A stretch of 64,000 nt of DNA, taken from the NCBI RefSeq assembly GCF_900100295.1, contig NZ_FNEV01000006.1, positions 62,001-126,000 on the forward strand, written 5' to 3'. The DNA comes from Salimicrobium halophilum (GTDB taxonomy: Bacteria; Bacillota; Bacilli; Bacillales; Halobacillaceae). Below are positions 60,525 to 64,000 of this stretch, in pieces. Each line of letters opens with the position of its first letter. Positions within the stretch are counted from its first letter, which is position 1. The position numbers were made by a program, and so were the translations under genes. The notes under the pieces were generated by a model. The model was given only the letters and a program-made list of their open reading frames with translations, was not told the origin of the DNA and made no database searches.

Positions 60525-60812
60525 TTACACGAGAGCAGGCTCTCTCACATAATAGAAACTCTCTTTCCGTTCCGAAGACATATCGAAAATCCCTTCCTCA
60601 ATCGCAACGATCCGATTCATGAGAAAAGAACGCGTCGGATCATCCAGTCTCAGAATCTCGGACTGTTTCACGATTCTGTAGTGGGACACCCCCTCTTCCT
60701 CATAGCACATATGTATATGACGTTCCCCATAAGAATCGATACAGGCAAAAGCGATCGTCGACGGCCTCTCAGGATAATTCCACTTGAACCCGTAACCGGA
60801 ATCTACGTACAT
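60525..60812 (-). CDS. Unknown 95-residue protein
   Basis: A good AGGAGGCAG site precedes the ATG at 60812, and a terminator-like hairpin follows. The soluble product starts MYVDSGYGFKWNYPERP and is rich in Tyr, Glu and Arg; it has two Cys, and ends FYYVREPALV. No family is recognised. It lies between the c-di-GMP gene and a VOC protein on the same strand, each with its own spacing, so it is probably a single-gene unit. Confidence 0.65.
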   Translation of the reverse strand: MYVDSGYGFKWNYPERPSTIAFACIDSYGERHIHMCYEEEGVSHYRIVKQSEILRLDDPTRSFLMNRIVAIEEGIFDMSSERKESFYYVREPALV

Positions 60813-60927
60813 GTATTACTGCCTCCTTTTCTACTACATTTCTACACGTTACCATTAATTCCTTCTACAAAAATCGATATTACTAAAAAAAGACCGGGCC
60901 ACCCAGGACAGTCCTTCTCCTCCTTAT

Positions 60928-61293
60928 TCACGCACAGATCATCAACTTATTCCCATTTAAGTCCTTGATCACAAAAAAATGACCATGCTGGATTTCTGTC
61001 ACCAGCTCCACCTCATTTTCCTTCATAAAGGCATAAGACGCCTCGATATCATCGGTACCGAACTGGATGACCGGAGCTTCCAGAACAGGAAGATTCCCCT
61101 GGTCATCCCGCCAGAGGGGCATGGAATCAAGAATCACTCCAGCCTCCCCTTCCATATCGGCAATAAACAGGTGTTCATTATGGGTTTCTCCTTTGATTCC
61201 CAGTATGTTCTGATACCACTGCGCGGATTGTTCCAAATCATTCACAGGAATGAAGACAGTGTTCACTTTGCTTTTTACCGGGCTTTGGGTCAT
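60928..61293 (-). CDS. VOC (glyoxalase/bleomycin resistance) family protein
   Basis: The 121-residue protein has the two beta-alpha-beta-beta-beta units of a vicinal oxygen chelate fold. VNTVFIPVNDLEQSAQWYQNI opens the first unit (start VNTVFIPVNDLEQSAQWY) and HGHFFVIKDLNGNKLMIC closes the second. Metal ligands are not clear in the first strand. An AGGAGGAC site precedes the ATG at 61293. The family includes lyases, dioxygenases and binding proteins, so no reaction is assigned. Confidence 0.85.
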   Translation of the reverse strand: MTQSPVKSKVNTVFIPVNDLEQSAQWYQNILGIKGETHNEHLFIADMEGEAGVILDSMPLWRDDQGNLPVLEAPVIQFGTDDIEASYAFMKENEVELVTEIQHGHFFVIKDLNGNKLMICA

Positions 61294-61438
61294 ATGCGTG
61301 TCCTCCTTGTGTATGGCTACTTACCATTTTCTACAAAAGGAGAAGATTTCCTTCCTGAAGCAAGTTAAGGTGACATAAGGGAGCAAATGATTAGTTTTTA
61401 AAAAGATGAATATCTTTTTATATGATGCAGGAAATATA

Positions 61439-61467
61439 TTCAATCGATGCGACTTTTGGTGTAGAAT
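61439..61467 (+). promoter_or_regulatory. Promoter of the lipoprotein gene
   Basis: TTCAAT (61439-61444), 17 bp, TAGAAT (61462-61467), 55 nt before the ATG. Confidence 0.5.
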
Positions 61468-61522
61468 TATGTTGTAATCGACCTAATATTTACAAAAAAT
61501 AAATGAACGAGGAGGAACGGAC

Positions 61523-62251
61523 ATGAAGAAGTACGTAATGATTTTGATCGCTTCATTCGCAATCATTTTATCGGCGTGTGGTGGAAATGGAGAGGAATCC
61601 GAAACATCCGGAGACGGTACAGAGGATAATCAGGCGGAGGAGACCGAACAAAACGAAGAAACCACTTCGGAAGAGACGGAACCTGCGGAGGATGAAGAAA
61701 GTGAGCAAGATATGGAAGAAGAGTCACCCAGCGAAGAGGACGGCACGTTAACAGAGGTTGGCGAATCAATCGAAGAAACGAATTACACCGTAGAACTCAT
61801 GAAAATAAATGATGAAACGACCACACTCACTCAGGGACCTCTGGAAATCACCATCGATAGTGCCAAAGTATTGAAAATATCCGATATGTCTGATGGCTTC
61901 AAAGAAGAGACAAGCATGTACGCCCAGCAGGAAATTGGAGACGAATACCAGTACCTGCAGCTCGTATACAGCGTGGAAAACACCGAAGATAAAGACATTA
62001 TGTGGAACGGTCTAAAAGATATCGTGACCGACCAGAAAGAACAAGTCAGTGTCCAAATGAATGATATGTTAGTCGATGATTCGGACATGGAATCTGATTT
62101 TCTCGGAAAAGTAAAAAGAGATTACCTGGACGGGGTGATCCTTGAGAATCCTGATATCAGCAACCTGCGTATTATTTTCGGCAATGTCATGAATGCGGAC
62201 TCCTATGAAACGATAAGCGAGGAAGTAGAACACGAAATGACTTTTGAATGA
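61523..62251 (+). CDS. Secreted acidic lipoprotein (possibly DUF5068)
   Basis: The 242-residue precursor has a lipoprotein signal with lipobox LSAC (Cys19), so it should be lipid-anchored outside the membrane. It is followed by about 55 residues almost wholly of Glu, Asp, Ser, Thr and Gly, a flexible acidic spacer. The folded part (about 78-242) has GTLTEVGESIEETNYTVELM and YLQLVYSVENTEDKDI, resembling the DUF4352/DUF5068 immunoglobulin-like lipoproteins of Bacilli. An AGGAGGAACGG site precedes the ATG. Function is unknown; the spacer probably holds the domain away from the wall in high salt. Confidence 0.8.
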   Translation: MKKYVMILIASFAIILSACGGNGEESETSGDGTEDNQAEETEQNEETTSEETEPAEDEESEQDMEEESPSEEDGTLTEVGESIEETNYTVELMKINDETTTLTQGPLEITIDSAKVLKISDMSDGFKEETSMYAQQEIGDEYQYLQLVYSVENTEDKDIMWNGLKDIVTDQKEQVSVQMNDMLVDDSDMESDFLGKVKRDYLDGVILENPDISNLRIIFGNVMNADSYETISEEVEHEMTFE

Positions 62252-62366
62252 TTGACCCAAAGGCTGCCGAACATCGGTGGTCTTTTTTGTCTTGAAAGAA
62301 AACAACTGACCTTCTGTTTGCCAAGTTTAAATTCGGTGAAACCTCGTCGACCAGATTCTTCAAAAG

Positions 62367-62395
62367 AAGAGCAGCCCCCTTGGTGACTGCTCTGT
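62367..62395 (-). terminator. Terminator of the 57-residue gene
   Basis: AGAGCAG and CTGCTCT form a 7-bp stem; TCTTTTG follows on the minus strand, just after the stop codon at 62403. Confidence 0.7.
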
Positions 62396-62402
62396 ACCTC
62401 TA

Positions 62403-62576
62403 TCAGATGAAGCTGATGATTTCCACTTCTTCTTCGTTGATATTCAATTTTTCACATAGCATCGTTTTGATTTCCTCGTGATTATCCGACTCTGTATCGA
62501 GATCGATTTTCCTCTCTACAGTATCTATCGGCTCTTCACTCACTTCATTCTTCTTGTGGAAACGGACTCTTCTCAA
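62403..62576 (-). CDS. Unknown 57-residue charged protein
   Basis: A TTG start at 62576 lies 8 nt after GGAGG (62585-62589), and a terminator follows the stop. The predicted product starts MRRVRFHKKNEVSEEPIDTV, is highly charged (basic start, acidic remainder) and ends EEVEIISFI. No family is recognised. Codon usage and the complete expression signals argue that it is real. It is near the tRNA gene on the same strand but is separated from it by about 130 nt and by the tRNA terminator. Confidence 0.6.
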   Translation of the reverse strand: MRRVRFHKKNEVSEEPIDTVERKIDLDTESDNHEEIKTMLCEKLNINEEEVEIISFI

Positions 62577-62702
62577 TCTATAAGCCTCCTTTTGTAAAGA
62601 GATTCGACAAAAGGGAAAGATTTCCTGCTAATTCCTGAGAAGAATTTTAGCGTTGAAGTAAGCTTGTACTGTTTGAAAAGGATAAGTCGGTCACAATAAA
62701 CC

Positions 62703-62733
62703 ATAAAAAACCCTCTTGCTATGCAAGAGGGTT
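62703..62733 (-). terminator. Terminator of tRNA-Ala
   Basis: AACCCTCTTG and CAAGAGGGTT form a perfect 10-bp stem around a 5-nt loop; a T run follows on the minus strand. Confidence 0.92.
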
Positions 62734-62740
62734 GAAGTAG

Positions 62741-62813
62741 TGGAGCATGCCGGGCTCGAACCGGCGACCTCATGGCTGCCAGCCATGCGCTCTCCCAACT
62801 GAGCTAATGCCCC
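62741..62813 (-). tRNA. tRNA-Ala (anticodon GGC)
   Basis: Read on the minus strand the 73-nt cloverleaf has acceptor GGGGCAT/ATGCTCC (one G-T pair), D arm GCTC...GAGC, anticodon arm CATGG-CTGGCAG-CCATG with anticodon GGC, and T arm GCCGG-TTCGAGC-CCGGC (TTCGA loop). The discriminator base is A and CCA is not encoded. It has its own terminator. Confidence 0.95.
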
Positions 62814-62952
62814 GTAATTAAAATTTCCGACAAGTAATATTATAATGGTCGATCCTCCCTTTGACAAGGAAAAATTTCTACCCATTTTCCTATTTAAGGA
62901 CATATGTCCTTTTCTCTTCTCGGCATTTATTATTCAATGGTATAAGATAAGG

Positions 62953-63390
62953 ATGAACGCCGTTATGAAAGGAATATTATTCGCTATAATCGCAGGCTTC
63001 TGCATCACGCTGCAGGGTATCTTCAACTCCAGTATGAACCAGGTGCTCAGTGGCTGGCATACGACCGTCATCGTCCATCTCCTCGGCTTCACGATCGCCC
63101 TCGTGATTTACCTCATTACAAGAGATGGAGATATGAGACAGATTACTTCCATTCGCCCCCTGTACCTTACAGGTGGAACGTTCGGAGTGATCGTCATCTT
63201 CTCGGAACTGGTCGCTTTCAATGAACTGGGACCCGCTTCCGCTATCGCTATTCTTCTCACCGCTCAATTGCTCGGAGCGTTCATCGTAGAAATCAAAGGA
63301 TGGTTCGAAGAGAAGAAACGGCCGATCAAAGGCTACCAGCTCGTCGGCGTTACGCTCATGATCGCGGGCGTCGTTTTATTCAAAATGTAA
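62953..63390 (+). CDS. DMT family transporter, YdcZ/DUF606 type
   Basis: The 145-residue membrane protein has about five helices, with AGFCITLQGIFNSSMNQVLSG (start AGFCITLQGIFNSSMN) near the start and GPASAIAILLTAQLLGAFIVE in the last third. These are the marks of the half-size DUF606 drug/metabolite transporters, which often work as pairs. The start is ambiguous: ATG 62953 (after ATAAGG) or ATG 62965. The stop is 15 nt before the Crp/Fnr gene, so both form one operon, and a second transporter gene might lie beyond the window. Confidence 0.85.
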   Translation: MNAVMKGILFAIIAGFCITLQGIFNSSMNQVLSGWHTTVIVHLLGFTIALVIYLITRDGDMRQITSIRPLYLTGGTFGVIVIFSELVAFNELGPASAIAILLTAQLLGAFIVEIKGWFEEKKRPIKGYQLVGVTLMIAGVVLFKM

Positions 63391-63405
63391 GAACGGAGGA
63401 CCATT

Positions 63406-64000
63406 ATGAAAACCGTAAGAGATCCTGAACGATTCCAGACGTATTTGTCCCGCTTTCTGAACGATACGTTTTCTCCTGCATCGATAGAAACGATGACCCT
63501 GCTGAAAATGGATCAGGGCCAAGTGCTATGGGAAAAAGGAGATGAATTGGATCACCTCTACTTTCTCGTCGAAGGGAAAATCAAAATCCATACAAGCTCC
63601 GCCGAAGGAAAAGGACTCATCCTCCGCTTCAAAAATCCGCTTGCGGTCATCGGCGACGTGGAGTATGTCAAAGGGACGGAAGTCTTCCATACCGTAGAAG
63701 CTGTGACGGACGGGTACTTTCTCGCGATCCCTTTTCAGCAGCTGAAACAGGAAGAACAAGAGAACCGCTCGTTTCTCCACTTCCTGCTCGACGTCATCAC
63801 CCATAAATTCTATACGGAGGCCCATGCTTCGACGCTCAACATGCTTTATGACGTCGATGTACGTCTTGCCAGCTACCTTCTCAGTCTCACCGATGACGGG
63901 AAGGGATCGATGTTCCATGAAGAGATGCGCACCAAGACGCTGAAAGAAACGGCGGAAGTCATCGGCACGAGCTATCGCCATTTGAACCGCGTGCTCCGGG
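63406..64000 (+). CDS. Crp/Fnr family transcriptional regulator, 3' end cut by window edge
   Basis: An open frame of 198 complete codons from the ATG at 63406 (GGAGGA site 6 nt upstream) runs off the right edge. It has a cyclic-nucleotide-binding-like barrel (GQVLWEKGDELDHLYFLVEG, residues about 38-57) and the beginning of a winged-helix domain (LKETAEVIGTSYRHLNRVL at the very end). It lacks the Cys cluster of Fnr, and the cAMP-binding Arg pair is not evident. It resembles E. coli YeiL-like regulators. It probably controls its neighbour DMT gene. Confidence 0.85.
   Translation, partial: MKTVRDPERFQTYLSRFLNDTFSPASIETMTLLKMDQGQVLWEKGDELDHLYFLVEGKIKIHTSSAEGKGLILRFKNPLAVIGDVEYVKGTEVFHTVEAVTDGYFLAIPFQQLKQEEQENRSFLHFLLDVITHKFYTEAHASTLNMLYDVDVRLASYLLSLTDDGKGSMFHEEMRTKTLKETAEVIGTSYRHLNRVLR

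Noticed and set aside
62741-62813. Integration site at the tRNA-Ala gene
   Set aside because: No integrase and no duplicated tRNA 3' end is seen on either side within the window.

Overview
The window looks like a chromosomal segment of a moderately halophilic or haloalkaliphilic member of the Bacillaceae (Halobacillus/Salimicrobium-like; this placement is inferred from gene content and style, not from a marker gene). Supporting signs are strong AGGAGG ribosome sites, frequent TTG starts, a YutJ-type NADH dehydrogenase, a SigL/RpoN gene, the PucR-family PutR regulator, a BCCT transporter, a pathway from carnitine to glycine betaine, and acidic proteins. No rRNA, phage, transposase, CRISPR array or plasmid function is seen. 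One tRNA (Ala, GGC) lies near the right end. Genes cut by the window edges are a C45-type acyltransferase (left) and a Crp/Fnr regulator (right).

Layout. 1-8.2 kb: glutamate dehydrogenase and YutJ (divergent), RidA, a small HTH protein, a CapA-like protein, a CPA2 antiporter with RCK domains, and a CHY zinc-finger protein. 8.3-12.7 kb: a CYP152 peroxygenase, then a TetR regulator with a carnitine catabolic operon (dehydrocarnitine cleavage enzyme, L-carnitine dehydrogenase, betainyl-CoA thioesterase). Three copies of one palindromic operator sit inside promoter spacers here. 12.8-17.7 kb: ppx-ppk-rpoN. 17.8-23.7 kb: BCCT transporter, YhdH/YhfP oxidoreductase, amidohydrolase, aldehyde dehydrogenase. 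24.2-31.5 kb: PutR-like regulator, an ABC exporter with its own TetR, then the proline degradation pair (putB, rocA/pruA). 31.9-36 kb: P1 peptidase facing a cstA / small CC-ending protein / ArsA-type ATPase cluster, with a promoter, palindrome and cre-like site ahead of cstA. 36-40 kb: a short leader ORF plus terminator ahead of a first MFS gene, then two coupled MFS genes. 40-46.3 kb: glutathione peroxidase, DASS transporter, LysM-polysaccharide deacetylase, NUDIX, CPBP protease, GAF-GGDEF protein. 46.5-53 kb: 5-oxoprolinase pxpB-pxpC-pxpA behind an old-yellow-enzyme gene and an AI-2E family exporter, then a SulP permease with a CsoR/CstR-like operator. 53.3-64 kb: hydrolase, AEC transporter, PAP2-like protein, RDD protein, a second OYE, a PAS-GGDEF-EAL protein, several small or unknown genes, the tRNA, and a DMT transporter with a Crp/Fnr regulator.

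Together the genes suggest use of osmolytes and amino acids (carnitine, proline, glutamate, 5-oxoproline, C4-dicarboxylates, pyruvate or peptides) as carbon and nitrogen sources in a salty habitat. The points most worth a second look are: (1) the cstA - CC-ending small protein - ArsA ATPase set, which mirrors the enterobacterial btsT-yjiX-yjiA order with a different P-loop protein; (2) a 44-codon leader ORF with overlapping antiterminator/terminator pairings ahead of an MFS gene; (3) two families of intergenic repeats, one a long hairpin and one of about 180 bp built from four copies of a 15-nt motif, which occur joined in two places; (4) well-resolved promoter/operator structures for two TetR regulators, cstA and sulP. 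All functional calls come from reading the sequence and from remembered family features; no database search was run.
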